Assembly (NCBI GenBank): GCA_050084985.1
Contig: JBITNC010000001.1
Location: forward strand, 92,442,001 to 92,506,000
From: Nageia nagi
Lineage: Eukaryota > Pinophyta
Length of the DNA: 64,000 nucleotides
Direction: 5' to 3'
Shown here: positions 31,620 through 43,418 of the stretch, one piece after another
How the letters are laid out: every line of letters starts with the position of its first letter
Position numbering within the stretch: the first letter of the stretch is position 1
The notes under the pieces: generated by a model
The model's input: only the letters and a program-made list of their open reading frames with translations
Told to the model about the DNA's origin: nothing
The model's database searches: none
Made by a program: the position numbers and the translations under genes

Positions 31620-33073
31620 TGATGAGACTCAAAGTGGTCTCATTTTTTGATGCATTTATTTGATATGTTAAGGACATTTGGAACACTAATATGACTTGAA
31701 TGATATTACCAATTATTATAAACTGTCTAATTTAATGTTGAATGCATAGTTGTTTGATCTTTCATTTATTAATGTTATTTGTAATTTTGATGCATAAAAA
31801 AAATGCTGTTTATAATGTTTGCTGAGCAATATATTCTGACTTCTCATAAGAATGATGGCTGTAAGTATTAAGTTTCTAGTTCCAGAGGAGTCTAATGGAA
31901 AGCACCAGAAAGCGACTCAAGTCAGGCTCCAGAAATCAACTTAAGTAAGCACCAGAAAATGACTTCAGTCTAAGCACCAGAAAGCGACTCAAGTCAGGCT
32001 CCAGAAATCAACTTAAGTAAGCACCAGAAAGTGACTTCAGTCTAAGCACCAGAAAGCGACTCAAGTCTGGCTCCAGAAATCAACTTAAGTAAGCACCAGA
32101 AAGTGACTTCAGTCTAAGCACCAGAAAGCGACTTCAGTCTAAGCACCAGAAAGTGACTTTAGTCTAAGCACCAGAAAGCGACTCAAGTCAGGCTCCAGAA
32201 ATCAACTTAAAGTAAGCACCAGAAAATGACTTCAGTCTAAGCACCAGAAAGCGACTCAAGTCTGGCTCCAGAAATCGTTTAAAGGCTCCTAAAATATAGC
32301 TCCAGAAAGATTCCTGAAATATAGCGCCAGAAAAGGCTCCGGAGTTATAGTTCCATAAATATAGAAGAATCAAACGCACGGAGCTAAGATGACAGCTACA
32401 TTGAAGACAGAGAAGAACGTGGATCAGTTAGAGAAACTAGGGGAGCCAAAGAAGAAGTCAAGTAGACTTATTCCGATTAGGAACTAGTCTTAAGGACAAA
32501 GTAACTAATTCTGTTTTAGACTTAATCTTTACAGAATTATCTCTAGAATATCAGCAGACAGCGTAGGATAAGAAGGATTGTATGACCCAAATGAATAGGT
32601 CAAATAGTATATATTTAGAAGGATTAGTTAAAAAGCATTAATAAGCCTATAAATAGAGACTGAGTGACAGAAAGTGGGGGACTAGCTTTTTGTAATCAGA
32701 ATATACCAGTACGTTTGGGAAAAGCAATAAAAAGGTGTGACAATTCTTTAACACTGTGTTTAATTGTGAGTCTCTACTGGGAAGAGGGGGCCCACTCCTA
32801 CTGGTAGAGATCTCTTATTTGTTTCATGTCAAATTCCAGTTTTCTGCAAAGTATTCAATAGCAGTTTAGTGTGTGTGTTTTCTCCATTTCCTTCAGTTTA
32901 ATGCAACTTTATCTTTCCACTTTAAGTCCTGCAAGTCTGAATTTAGCATTATTGTATGATTGAAATTTGAATTTTCCAAGTAGAACAAGGATAAAACAGA
33001 GTCCTCAACTGCATATAGCCTTGTACACCAACTCAGGATTGACAAAATTAAATGATGAATTGACGCCTCATCA
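31620..33073 (+). repeat. AT LTR 3 (right)
   Basis: A 1454-bp LTR with the same TGATGAG/CTCATCA ends, a U3 repeat block (31902-32364), TATA box (32648-32657) and AATAAA (32726-32731). Private changes lie only in its 3' part: CCATAAAT for CCAGAAAT near 32354, CTGTTTTAG near 32512, CTCTAGAAT near 32543, and AAGGATAAAACAG near 32988. Confidence 0.94.
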
Positions 33074-33078
33074 GTAAT
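33074..33078 (+). repeat. AT target site duplication, right copy
   Basis: GTAAT directly after LTR 3, a perfect match to 9834-9838. Confidence 0.9.
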
Positions 33079-33569
33079 ATACTCAAAAATAAAGTTGAAA
33101 TGATTAATCTTAATCAAAGATTTTGGTCAACCCAATTGAGTGAAATAGGTTAATATTGTGAAATACTATTATCATAAGTAAACTTCAATAAATAAGAGAG
33201 CTACAAATATGAAGTAATTATTCATTTAAATTTCATCAAACTTTCTAACAAGAAAATAAGACCCTATTTAGGGTAGACCATGGAAGTTGAAATTGTTCAT
33301 GGATGGATATAAGTATTCTTAAGAATAAACATGAGAGTAGTTGAATTGTTCTACATGATTCATATTGCTCTAGTGTTGAAATCATGAGCATAATGTTGGT
33401 AACATATTGATTTCATTTTACAATTAGGTAGTATCTATAGCACTCAAGTTAGTACACCCAAATATCCATATGCACTATCCTCATTGACTAAATGCACATC
33501 TTTGCATATTTAAAAAATAATAATTACTTATTTTAGGTATAAATTGATCTTAAAATGTGGACTTTTACA
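33079..33569 (+). repeat. C 5' LTR, terminal fragment
   Basis: Last part of the long 5' LTR of element C, after the AT insertion. It ends TTTTACA, one base before a decayed initiator-tRNA-Met primer site. Its partner in the 3' LTR lies beyond the right edge of the window, so the match cannot be tested here. No gene is seen in it. Confidence 0.6.
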
Positions 33570-33570
33570 T

Positions 33571-33583
33571 TAGTATTAGAGCC
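33571..33583 (+). promoter_or_regulatory. C primer-binding site, initiator tRNA-Met (decayed)
   Basis: TAGTATTAGAGCC, two transitions from TGGTATCAGAGCC, the usual tRNA-iMet primer site. Confidence 0.75.
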
Positions 33584-33659
33584 TATATTAGGTTTATTAG
33601 AATCATGGGAACTCTAACACTTTCTATTACATTATAGTAACAATATTGTTGTTACCTAT

Positions 33660-34780
33660 ATACATGGACATGGTTTTGGTCATGGTCAAGGTTTAGGGCA
33701 TTAGTGAACTTATAAACCAGCAAGAATCACATGATGATCAAATTAAGGGAATTAACCATAATTAGGATGTGAATCATGAACCACATGGTGGGAAAAATCA
33801 ACACAATTATGTTGAAATGGTGGCTATAAGAAATGAAATGCAATTACTGAGGGTACAAATGAATTAGCAACAATAGTTCATTGATGAAATTTATAATCAA
33901 GGGATTGACTTAGGGTTACAAGAAGTACCAAACAATATTATGGATCAATTAAGATCCCATATTGGGGCTAAACTAGCTAAGGATCTAAAAAATATACACC
34001 TTACCTAGTTTAATGGTAATAGCAACCAAGTAGAAAGTTGGCTAACAAAACTTGTGGTATATTTTGTAGTAAGAGGATGTAGTGGTACTCCAAAGACCAC
34101 CCTAACTAGTATGCATATTTCTAATATAGCACTACTATGGTGGAATACACACTTGACCCACTCAAGTAAACAAGCTATTGATATTGATTAGGTGGAATCT
34201 ATTAGAATTTTTAGAGCCTAATTTTTAACTGACCAATATGTTGTGGAAAGGAAAAAATGATTTTTTAGACTAAATTAAGTTGGTATAACCTATTGAAAAG
34301 TACTATAATAATTTTATCAAACTTCTCAAGTAGCTTCCTATCTATATAGGTAATGAACCTTTTAAAATTTAAAAATTTATTTTAGGACCTGACTCTAGAA
34401 TTGGTTCAAGCATTGATATGTTAGAACCAAGTACACTTCAAAAGGCCTATGAGTTACCTCAAAAGGCTAAAAGAAGTTATTCAAGTAAGAAAAGTTCTAA
34501 TGACCATAACAAGAATAATTTTAACTCTAAAAAATAAGAGCGCAATAAGAAGAAGAGTCCTAGCCAACTTTGGTGGCTAGAAAATAAAAAGGAGTAATAT
34601 AAGAAACAAGGAAACAAATCATAGAATAAGGTTGAAAAGCATTATCAATAGAACTTGAAAACTAATGAGCCTAAAAAAATAAGATATAATTAGAATAATA
34701 ATGATAAGCTTTTTATTACAAAAATTAGGGGTTGTTACAACTATGGGGTACCTCACTTAGCTAGAAACTATTTTAATAAA
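33660..34780 (+). pseudogene. C gag remnant
   Basis: Decayed Gag. Readable pieces include MVAIRNEMQLLRVQMN, DLKNIHLT, FNGNSNQVESWLTKLVVYF and ALLWWNTHLTHSS, typical of chromovirus capsid. A zinc-knuckle remnant reads CYNYGVPHLARNYF (34732-34773): two of three Cys positions have become Tyr (TGT to TAT). Several TAG/TAA codons stand where Gln is likely. Confidence 0.7.
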
Positions 34781-34859
34781 TAAAATCCATTAGCCAAGGA
34801 AAACTATAGGATTTTTGCAATAACCAATTAGAAGGACTTGATCATCCAAACCACTTCCA

Positions 34860-35230
34860 TCATGGTAGAAGGTACAATTTTTAATCATCTTATTTTTATT
34901 TTGATAAAATGTGGGGCCACATAAAGTTTTGTATATTCATATATTTTAGATCAAGTTCCTAAAAAGCCTAAGTTGCTAAAAGAATTTTGGAATGTAAGGT
35001 TCACTTCTAGTCAAAAGTGTAAGGTTAAACAATATTTAGAAGATGTAGAAATTGTCCTACCAAACTACACTTTTTGGATACCCTTGTATGTTGTACCATT
35101 GCTAGCTTATGATATTATCTTAGGCATGGACTAGTTAAGTTAAAATAAATCCTTAGTAAATTATGATAAAAAATGGGTCTAGGTTGGTATGATGGTATCA
35201 AAACTTGCATTTCTAGTATAAATAAAACAC
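34860..35230 (+). pseudogene. C protease remnant
   Basis: Retains the C-terminal protease block IILGMD followed by a stop where Trp is expected, then LS and KSLVNYDKK (about 35110-35175). Catalytic region unreadable. Confidence 0.6.
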
Positions 35231-35379
35231 ACCAAATCAGTTCCATATTTGTTATCCAACTTATGAAGGGAGCATAGAAATGTTGCCATGCATTTTTTTT
35301 GAAAATTATGGATAAATCACATACAAATATTGATTATTTTCTTAATAAATATCTAATTCTATGAGAATTTATTGATGTT

Positions 35380-36230
35380 TTTCCTAAAGAGCTTCTAGGA
35401 AAACATCCTATTACATAATTTGATTTCACCATAGATTTTGTTCCAGAAGCAACACCAGTAGCTAGAACTCCTTACCAAATGAATACAGTTGAAATGCATG
35501 AGTTACAAACTTGATTACAAGAGTTATTAGATAAAGGAATCATAAGACCTAGTGTGTCTCCATTGGTGTATCAGTTCTTTTTGTTAAAAAGAAATATCTA
35601 TCCTTGAGATTATGTATTGATTATAGGATGCTAAATATGTTAACCATTAAAAATCAATATCCATTACCCAATATAAATGATTTATTTGATCAATTACATG
35701 GAGCTAGTATTTTATCCAAAATAATTTGAGGTCAGGTTATCATCGCTAATAATAAAGGATGAATACATTCATAAAATTGCATTTAAAACTAGATACATTC
35801 ATTATGAGTTTAGTATTTACAATTTGGACTCAATAATGCTCTTGATGCTTTTATGAACTTGAATGAATAGTGTTTTCAAAGAATTTTTAGTCAAGTTTGT
35901 CTTGATTTTTCTTATGATATACTAATCTATTCATGTAACCAAGAATAACATGATAAGCATTTATAGATAACCTTAGAAATACTTAGAAGGAATTAGTTGT
36001 ATGGTAATTTTTCTAAATGTGAGTTTTATACTCTTATTTTTCATTATTTGGGATACATAATATCACCTAAGGGCTTGGTTATAGACCCTAAAAATGTTAC
36101 AATAGTAAGGGATTAGCTAGTTCCAAAAGATGTAAGTGAAATTTGTAGTTTTATGGGTTTAGCTAATTATTATAGAAAAATTGTTAAAAATTTCTACTCA
36201 ATTATAAAAGAAAGGTAATAAGTTTCCATG
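35380..36230 (+). pseudogene. C reverse transcriptase remnant
   Basis: Begins with FVPEATPVARTPYQMNTVEM and [17 protein letters not shown] (about 35440-35570), a strong chromovirus RT signature. Then [19 protein letters not shown] with a few changes, and a damaged catalytic box near 35905-35930 (SYDILIYS in place of DDILIYS). The connection GYIISPKGLVIDPKNV is legible near 36050-36100. Many stops. Confidence 0.72.
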
Positions 36231-36239
36231 GTATGAAAA

Positions 36240-36720
36240 ATGTGAGGATGCTTTTAGAAACCTATAACATAAATTGATTTTAGTTCCAATATTCAATCTT
36301 CCTGATCTTGAAAAGGACTTCACAATTTGCATTAATGCTAGTAAAGAAGGACTTGATGGGGTCTTAATGCAAGAGGATTATGTAATAAGCTATGAATCTA
36401 GTCAAGCCAAGGAAAGAATAAAAATAAATGTTGTAATTGCATATGAATCTAAAAAATAAAAGGACCACAAAAAAATTACGCTACACATGATTTAGAATTG
36501 GCTTACAGTTGTACATGCTCTTAAAATGTGGAGGTGTTATTTGATTTGTAGACTTATTATGCTTAAAATAGTTCATCATAATTTACAACATCTCTTTTCT
36601 CAACCCCTTTTAAATGTTTACAATGTATATGGATGTAATTTCTTATTGAATTTTATCTAAAAAATAGTTACATTAAGAATAAACAAAATCAAGTTGTAGA
36701 TGCTTTGACTAGAAAGGCTT
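36240..36720 (+). pseudogene. C RNase H remnant
   Basis: The open piece 36274-36459 reads PIFNLPDLEKDFTICINASK EGLDGVLMQED with one break, matching the start of Gypsy RNase H (the catalytic Asp of DAS is now Asn). The rest is broken. Confidence 0.65.
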
Positions 36721-36889
36721 ATATCATTGTTGTTATTTCTAGCTTTAAATCTAACCTTGAAGATAGAGTATACAAATATCAAACTAAGGATCAATTTTGC
36801 ATTAATAAAAAAGTAAGAATACAAAAATAACTTCAAGAAGGTTTTTTAGTTCAAAATAATGGCTTTCTTTATTTTAACAATAGGCTTGT

Positions 36890-37880
36890 GATACCCCTAG
36901 AGGGAAACATCAGGAAACAAATCCTATATAAGAGTCATATGACCCCTTATTCAGCACACCCTAGAATTAAAAAATAAGGGAGAACATTAAAAAGCAATTT
37001 TACTAGAAGGGGGTTAAAGCAGATATTATGGAGTATATCTATAAGTGCTTAGACTATTAAAAGTTAAGGCTAAACATAAATACTATATAGGTAAGTTGCA
37101 TCCATTAGAGGTTCCCTCTCAAAAATGGAAATCCATTAGCATGGAATTTATAATTGGTCTTCCAAGAACAAAGTTTCATCGTGATTCAATTTTTGTAATA
37201 GTGGAAAAATGATCAAGGTTTCTCATTTTATTCCTAGGAACACAACTGAAATATTGTGATTATTGCTAAGAAATTCATAAAAGAAATTTTCAAGCTATAT
37301 GGTTTTCCAAAAAATATAGAATCAAATAGAGATAGCAAGTTTACTTCTTTATTTAGGCAAAGTTTGCATGTTGAAATTGAAACATGATTACATTTTAGTT
37401 CTAGATATCCTCTTAAGTCTTATGGTTAGACTAAAAGCATAAATCAATTCTAGAAGACATGTTTAAAATATTTTGCATTAACCAACAAAATAAATGGGAA
37501 TATTATTTACATCTTATTGAATTTTCTTATAATAATGCTTTTCAAGCATCATTAGGGATGTCTTTTTGATCCATTATATGGTAGAAGGTGTAGAACACCT
37601 TTATCTTTGGAAAATCTTGATGATAGGATTGCCATTGAAATTGGGTTGCTTTGTGATATGGAAACACAACTTAAGAAGATTCAACAAAATCTCAAAGTAG
37701 CATTTGATAGGGAAAGAGTGTTACAAATTTGAAAAGAACTTAAGAGATTTCGAGTTTGGGGATAAAGTCTTTTTACAAGTTAAACAAAAAAAAATATCTA
37801 TTAGATAATCAAAATTTTCTACTAGATTTATAAGGCCATTTGTAATCACCTCAACTAGTTAACCTGGTAGATTATAGACT
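36890..37880 (+). pseudogene. C integrase remnant
   Basis: Readable parts include ISMEFIIGLPRTKFHRDSIF near 37135-37195, where the first catalytic Asp (usually MDFIVGLP) appears as Glu, and RCRTPLSLENLDD near 37590. The zinc and DDE regions are otherwise too broken to score. Confidence 0.6.
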
Positions 37881-37899
37881 TGATTTTCCTATAAATTTA

Positions 37900-38185
37900 T
37901 CAAAACTACATAACGTATTTCATGTTTCACTTTTGAAAAAGTATGTTCTTGATCCATCTCATATGTGGGATTTGAATAAATTGCAAATGTTGGATCCATT
38001 GGCCATAAAGTTCAAGCTAGTATGGGTAGTAGGCACTCACACTAAAAGGCTCAAGAATCATAAGAATGAACAATGTTTGGTATAGTGGCTATGGACTAGT
38101 ATTCTAAAAAGAATGCTACTTGGGAAGATATGAATACTATGCAAAAAAGTTATCCAAAATTATTTATTTGATTTTAGTAGAAAAT
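37900..38185 (+). pseudogene. C integrase tail with chromodomain remnant
   Basis: HNVFHVSLLKKYVLDPSH (37905-37960), then after frameshifts TKRLKNHKNEQCLV and KKNATWEDMNTMQKSYPKLF (about 38055-38170), which is the end of a group II chromodomain. In such elements the domain steers integration to particular chromatin. Clearly non-functional here. Confidence 0.7.
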
Positions 38186-38202
38186 ACTTGGAACTATTTT
38201 TA

Positions 38203-38219
38203 ATCTTAGGGGAGGCATA
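38203..38219 (+). other. C polypurine tract
   Basis: CTTAGGGGAGGCATA directly before TGTCATGGCC, typical of plant Gypsy elements. Confidence 0.7.
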
Positions 38220-39427
38220 TGTCATGGCCTACCTCCTAAGATTGTAGTTTCCACCTTACTTTGCAACTTTGTGGTTTTCAATAGCTATAGTTTTGAACAT
38301 TTTTTATTTTATTTTAAAGCACTTTGTTTAAACATTAAATATTAGACAAATTTCAAAGTGGATGAACTAATGATCTTGTAGCATGGTTAGATCAATGAAC
38401 TCTTAATTTTGTAACTTATGGTTAGTCTAATAATTTTGTAGGATTAATGGGTATGCTAACTAGAGTTTTGTAGAAACTAAGATTTGTTCATCTTATTATT
38501 ACATGAAGCCTTCATTAAGGTACACTCAGACATTAATTTCCTAAGGACCACTTCTTAATACTACTGGTATACACTTCATTTATTTACACATCTCATACTT
38601 GTATCTAATTTGGTATTGTTGCACTAATCGTAGAAAATTATGACAACAACATATTCTTTGAATTTATATTAAGTACCGATTTACAATAACATTAAATCAA
38701 TAACATAAAGCTTCAAATTGATCTAAATATGGTATGTATGTCTTTATGGTGTAAAGGTATTATCCTATTCTACTTTTATTTTATTATTTTTATAACAAGG
38801 TTATGCTAGAAATTCTAATATTAAAATGATTCTTAAACTTTAGAATTTTTTCCATATGTTGTACCTTTGAATCTTCAGATGTGTTTTCCTAGGAATCAAA
38901 ATTAAACCTTAGTTCCTTTTCAACCTAAACTTGATTTGCCAAGTTTAAATTAAAAAAACATGTAGAATGTTTGAAATATTAGTTTAATTATAACTAAGGA
39001 ATGTTAGATTTGGGAGAGGAAGACCTAAACAAATTGGTGAAATCTATAAAATTATATTATATTTTCTTCAAATTGCTCACCTCTCATGGAAAAGAACTAG
39101 GGTTTTGAGAGAATTAAAGAATGGGTTAAATGCCTCTTTCATGATAAAAAAATAAGAGTGCTCATCATGGTTAAGAGGTGAGTGGGCTTGTTGTTATCCT
39201 TTCAAAGGATTTTTCATTACTTCATGCATGTATCTTTTGTTAGTGGACACCTTAGCCTTAATTGGATTCTATTTATTTTGGATGTTTTGCAACGATAGGG
39301 TCTTATTAACCCTAAGATATGAGAAGTTGTATTTTATTAGAAGGATCAAATGCTAGAGAAGATGAAGAATAATAGTACCAAGGTTTTTGTGAGAAGGCCA
39401 TTTAAGGGTTTGAATACCCAAGGTAAT
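38220..39427 (+). repeat. C 3' LTR, first fragment
   Basis: Starts TGTCATGGCC after the polypurine tract. From about 38860 it aligns with the left-hand copy from 7765. It is interrupted at 39427 by element E. No gene is seen. Confidence 0.7.
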
Positions 39428-40161
39428 TGTTATAATCAAAAAATAATAATAAAATATTAAATTAGGGTTATTTACATTATATTCAATTAACCAATTTAGC
39501 CATAAAATAATAGAAAAATGATAATACAGATGATGAAAATGATCTATTTTACCTTGACCTATCAAAATTGGAAAATAAAAGATATAAACCTACACTTTGC
39601 CTATGGAGATTATTGAAGGTGATATCCAAATGAAAGCGTATGAATGATGAGCTTATCCTAAAAAATGAAGCCCAAAATCTAGCCCTTAACCCAGCAATGA
39701 CACCAAGAACCTAGTGATGGTGCTTAGCTACCTTTCCAATTTGGCCTCACCCTTAGCTTGATATCATCTTCTTGCCTTCATTCCATGGAGTACCACTCAT
39801 AAATGAGTAAGAGGTAGTAGGAATGCAAAACTAAAGTATAACAATTTCTAGAATTGATAGATAATGTTAAGAAACACTAATCAATAATGATATTAGTAAT
39901 TACTACCTATTAAGGATTCAAAAATGTGTAAGATCACATCATATCTATGACCATGCACACCCTTCCACCATTATAGGTAACAAGTAGAGTATCAAGGTTC
40001 CTTAGGCTTATTGTGATGTTGACCCACCTATTACCATAAAATATAAAGATAGATGAGAGTGCACATTGATGAAGGCATTTATTTAATAAATTAAATAAAT
40101 CATTTCAAATAACTAAAAAGGGTATTTTAATTAAATTAAAATTCCTTTTTAGCTGTTAATA
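39428..40161 (-). repeat. E 3' LTR (left copy)
   Basis: 734 bp. It matches 53169-53729 over its whole length except for about 175 bp present only here, bounded by CTACCT at 39728-39733 and 39903-39908. That fits a deletion between short direct repeats in the other LTR. Confidence 0.8.
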
Positions 40162-40894
40162 GATGCCCCACTTTAAATATTTTTTGATGCTTACAAAGTA
40201 AAGGAAATCAAAGCATAATTCAAAGTATATTCAAGAAAAGATAAGAGTAAAAGAGTACTCTCTGATAAGGTGTCTCATGATGGTAGCTTTAATGCCTTAA
40301 TTTTTTCACTATATTATGCCCTCTCTTTGGCTTGGTTGCGACATGATGGACCTATTATCATAGGAGCAATCCAAGGTAAAGATAAGGATCCTACAAAGAG
40401 CTTAGGTAAGAAACATTATGTGTACAATATATCCTAAATATAAATGTGATATGCAAAAAGTTGATAAGTGATAAGAATGCAAACTTGTCCTTGGTGAATT
40501 ACCCACCAAGAGTGATGAAGAAAGATTATCAATTTATGTTAATCAACTTGGTTTCCCAAGCTACCATGTTTCCATGGATTTCATGATAAGAATGACCTTC
40601 CTTACAAAGGCATAATATGATAAGAGTGACCAACTTGGTTTCCCTAAGCCACCATGTTTTCATAGATTTTTGAAAAGGATGATCCTTCCTTATAAAGGCA
40701 TCAAATGATGCAATTGATAAGGGAAATGTATGCTAAATAGATACTATGATAAAAATGGAGCAGTGATGTTGGGCTATTGATATATCTAACTTGTAATGTT
40801 AGTATCAAAAAATTCAAAAGACATATTTGCACAAAAAAGAGATTAAACATAAAATGTTTTCAGATGCATGATATTAATTAGATTACATTCTTAT
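40162..40894 (-). other. E 3' untranslated region with an 88-bp tandem duplication
   Basis: Between integrase and LTR on the minus strand. It holds two adjacent copies of a segment starting CAACTTGGTTTCCC (40543 and 40631, period about 88 bp). A purine-rich AGTGGGGCATC (minus strand, next to 40161) is the likely polypurine tract. Confidence 0.6.
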
Positions 40895-41116
40895 TTACCT
40901 TCAATTGTAGATAGTTTATATGCATCTTTTCCATAATTTGCAATGACAATGTAAGGACCAATCCATTTAGGCTCAAACTTACCCTTCTTTTCATTTTCAA
41001 TTCCTTTAGTGTTGGCAATATTTTCCATTAGTACAAGGTCACCTATATTAATTCTTTAGGGATGATCTTTTTTTTATAGGCTCATTGGATTTGACAATGA
41101 TAAGTACAAAGGAGTT
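40895..41116 (-). pseudogene. E integrase C-terminal piece, cut off by element F
   Basis: The minus strand of about 41060-40895 reads INIGDLVLMENIANTKGIEN and then KFEPKWIGPYIVIANYGKDA, the GPY/F tail of a Tat-like integrase. The remainder of integrase continues at 47278, on the far side of element F. Confidence 0.75.
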
Positions 41117-41837
41117 TGATCTAAATTGGATCATGTTAGGTTATGTTTTTAGGAGCAATACTCATTCCAGAGGTATATATGCTTGGAGATAGATTGAAGA
41201 ATAAAATTTTGAGTTTTTTGACATTCAATTTTAGGCTACTAGCAGCATGCAAAATACTAATTTTAGGCCATTAATGATGTGCACCTTGATGAGTCAATAG
41301 GGGCATTTGAAGAGACAATGGCATTTTAGGAGATTGAATAGTTTAGGTTCCTTAGTTGATGTTTCAAAGTATTTTAGAGGCTTATTTAAAGGCATATCTC
41401 ATTCTTGATTCTCAAGAGAGAGGATTGTAGAGTTTTAGGATTTTAGAATTGTAATGATTTGAAGGAAGACCAAGAGTCATTCCATAATTTTTTAGTTCTG
41501 ATATTATTTCTTTTGCTATAGGAGATTGTAGTAATTATAAGATATTATATTACCATCATGTTGATAGTATTTGTCTATTCATGTAATATTGTAATGTCTA
41601 TTGACAATGAGAAGAGAAGTCTCCAATTCCATGTTTAACTAGCCAACATTGGGTAAACCAAGGTAAATCATTATGTTGATCTTGTTGTGTGTTTGAGATT
41701 GCTAATTTATTATTTACATTGTGCAGTTTTCAAATTTATAGGTAATTTTGTATGATATCATAATGGTGAATATATTTTCATTCTAATGTGTAAGTGAGGA
41801 TTTGAGTATGCTATAAGCATTCAGTGATTATGGATCA
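41117..41837 (+). repeat. F 5' LTR
   Basis: 721 bp, begins TGATCTAAATTGGATCATG and ends TTATGGATCA. Matches 46558-47277 throughout. Confidence 0.85.
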
Positions 41838-41839
41838 CA

Positions 41840-41851
41840 TGGTATCAAAGC
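41840..41851 (+). promoter_or_regulatory. F primer-binding site, initiator tRNA-Met
   Basis: TGGTATCAAAGC, one base from the consensus TGGTATCAGAGC, two bases after the LTR. Confidence 0.8.
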
Positions 41852-41899
41852 TTGTATGTGTCAAATTTGGGGCTAGAATTTTGGGTATTTCAGGCCACC

Positions 41900-42905
41900 A
41901 AAGATGTGTTTTCTAATGTTTTAGAGGAGATCTCAAAGACCAAAGTTGATTCCAGAGGATCTTAAGATTGGTCAAAATGGTAGAGCGAATTAAATGGATA
42001 ATGTGGAGGAGCAATAGTTTACTATTGATAGATACAAATTTTGAAAGGAGGTTTTCAGTAATGGAGATCATTTGGTTCATTTGGTTGAGTTACTGGCTAT
42101 TGAAGCAAATGCAAATATCAATCAAATATTTCATGATATAATTAAGATACCTAATTCATCATATTCATCAAATTGAATTCCATTCAAGGTGAAGGCCAAA
42201 GTGGACATTCCTACTTTTGGAGGAGAGGTTGATGTGGAAAATGTGAACAATTGGTTGAAACAATTGAAATTTTATTCCCAAATTCATGGTGTTGTAAATG
42301 ATGTTGATAAAATATTTTTCTCTAGATTAAAGATTAGTGTACATGCTTTAGTTTGGTGATAAATCCATGTAGAAACTCTTAATCATGAACACTTATCAAA
42401 AATATCTTCTTGGAATGAATTTAAGGAGTTGTTAAGAGATCAATTCTATCCATTAGGAAATTACAATAAACAATTGATGAAATGGTAATTCTTTAGACAA
42501 CAAAGAGTGAAAAATGTTCAAGAATACACTACAAAGTTTAGAAAATAAGCTACTTTGCTTGGGATTTCACTAAAAGATCTTCAAACTTTAATGAAGTACA
42601 TTGGAGGTTTACATAGTCATTTGCAAAAGACTATCATATTGTTTAATCCTACTAATCTTGATCAAGTATGTATGCAAGCACAATACTTAGAGGAGGATGG
42701 TAAAGTAAGGAGATAATATTATTAATCCAAAAAGGCTTCTAATTAAAGGGGAGGAAAAGAGAAAGGTAAATCTCAAGATAAAGGAAAAGGCAAGCAAGAA
42801 ACTAAGACCACTAATATTTCAAAGAAAGAAGGTGATGGTAAACATTGTATTCATTGTGATAAAGATGATCATGTTGATGATAAATGTTGGAAATTACATC
42901 TATAA
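41900..42905 (+). pseudogene. F gag remnant
   Basis: Legible Gag: KVDIPTFGGEVDVENVNNWL near 42195-42255, then KFYSQIHGV, SSWNEFKELLRDQFYPLGNY near 42405, GGLHSHLQKTI, and a CCHC zinc knuckle CIHCDKDDHVDDKC (CX2CX4HX4C, about 42847-42888). Stops interrupt at places where Trp or Gln is usual. Confidence 0.78.
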
Positions 42906-43418
42906 TTACATCCATATAAGCATAAGAATAAAGATAAAACTAATTATGTGGTTCTTATATGTGATGATATTGAGGATAGTTTAGATATTGATGAGAGAGT
43001 AAATTATTTAGCCATTCAAAAGGTTGAGGAACCTAAAGATATTAAAGAGCAAAGGATTCAAATATACCACCTCAAAATTCAAATTAAGAAAAGCAAAGTA
43101 GATTGCATTGTTGATTTGAGTTTTCAAAAAAATTTGATTTTAGAGACTATGGTAAGTAATTTGGGATTGGAAACTTTCAACCATCCAAATCCATATGCTT
43201 TGGGTTAGATGCATCGCAATGCTAGTTTTCATGTCACTAAACAATGTAAGTTGAAAGTTTCTATTTGTGGAAAGTCCATTGATAAAGTTGTGCTTGATGT
43301 TTTTCCTTTAGACATTTGTGATGTTATTCTTGGTAACCCTTATATGTGGGATAGATATGGTATCTATTACAAAAGATTGAATAAATTGCAGTTGGTGAAA
43401 GATGGAAAGGTGTTTTAG
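42906..43418 (+). pseudogene. F protease remnant
   Basis: Aspartic protease remnant in one frame, 42948-43418, with a TAG at 43206-43208 where Trp is likely. VDCIVDLSFQKNLILE holds the active site region (Asp-Leu-Ser), and DICDVILGNPYMWDRYGIYY the C-terminal block. Confidence 0.75.

Larger units (their letters stand above)
9839..33073 (+). mobile_element. AT array: Athila-like Ty3/Gypsy element with three LTRs and two bodies
   Basis: A 23,235-bp unit consisting of LTR (9839-11287), body 1 (11288-20725), LTR (20726-22180), body 2 (22181-31619) and LTR (31620-33073), inside one GTAAT target duplication. Each body has a tRNA-Asp primer site, gag, protease, RT, RNase H and integrase in Gypsy order, an extra reading frame, and a short purine tract before the next LTR. 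The wording of RT ([26 protein letters not shown]) and protease (DLGA, IILGRPWLAT) is that of the Athila branch. The two bodies differ only by small indels as far as I can see. The structure fits unequal recombination between the LTRs of a single insertion. Confidence 0.93.
33570..38219 (+). mobile_element. Element C: internal region of an old chromodomain Gypsy element (Tekay/Del-like)
   Basis: Plus-strand internal region of about 4.65 kb: primer site, gag, protease, RT, RNase H, integrase, chromodomain remnant and a polypurine tract followed by an LTR start. Length, order and very long LTRs fit the Tekay/Del chromoviruses. Every reading frame is broken many times, so this is the oldest layer of the nest; the elements D, AT, E and G all sit in its LTRs. 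Confidence 0.75.

Noticed and set aside
9839-33073. Assembly artefact as the full explanation of the three-LTR array
   Set aside because: Not excluded, but less likely. The copies differ at six sites, so they are not one sequence laid down twice, and the LTR switch lies in only about 13 bp of identity between diagnostic sites. A graph loop through collapsed LTRs could still mimic it, so read support is needed.
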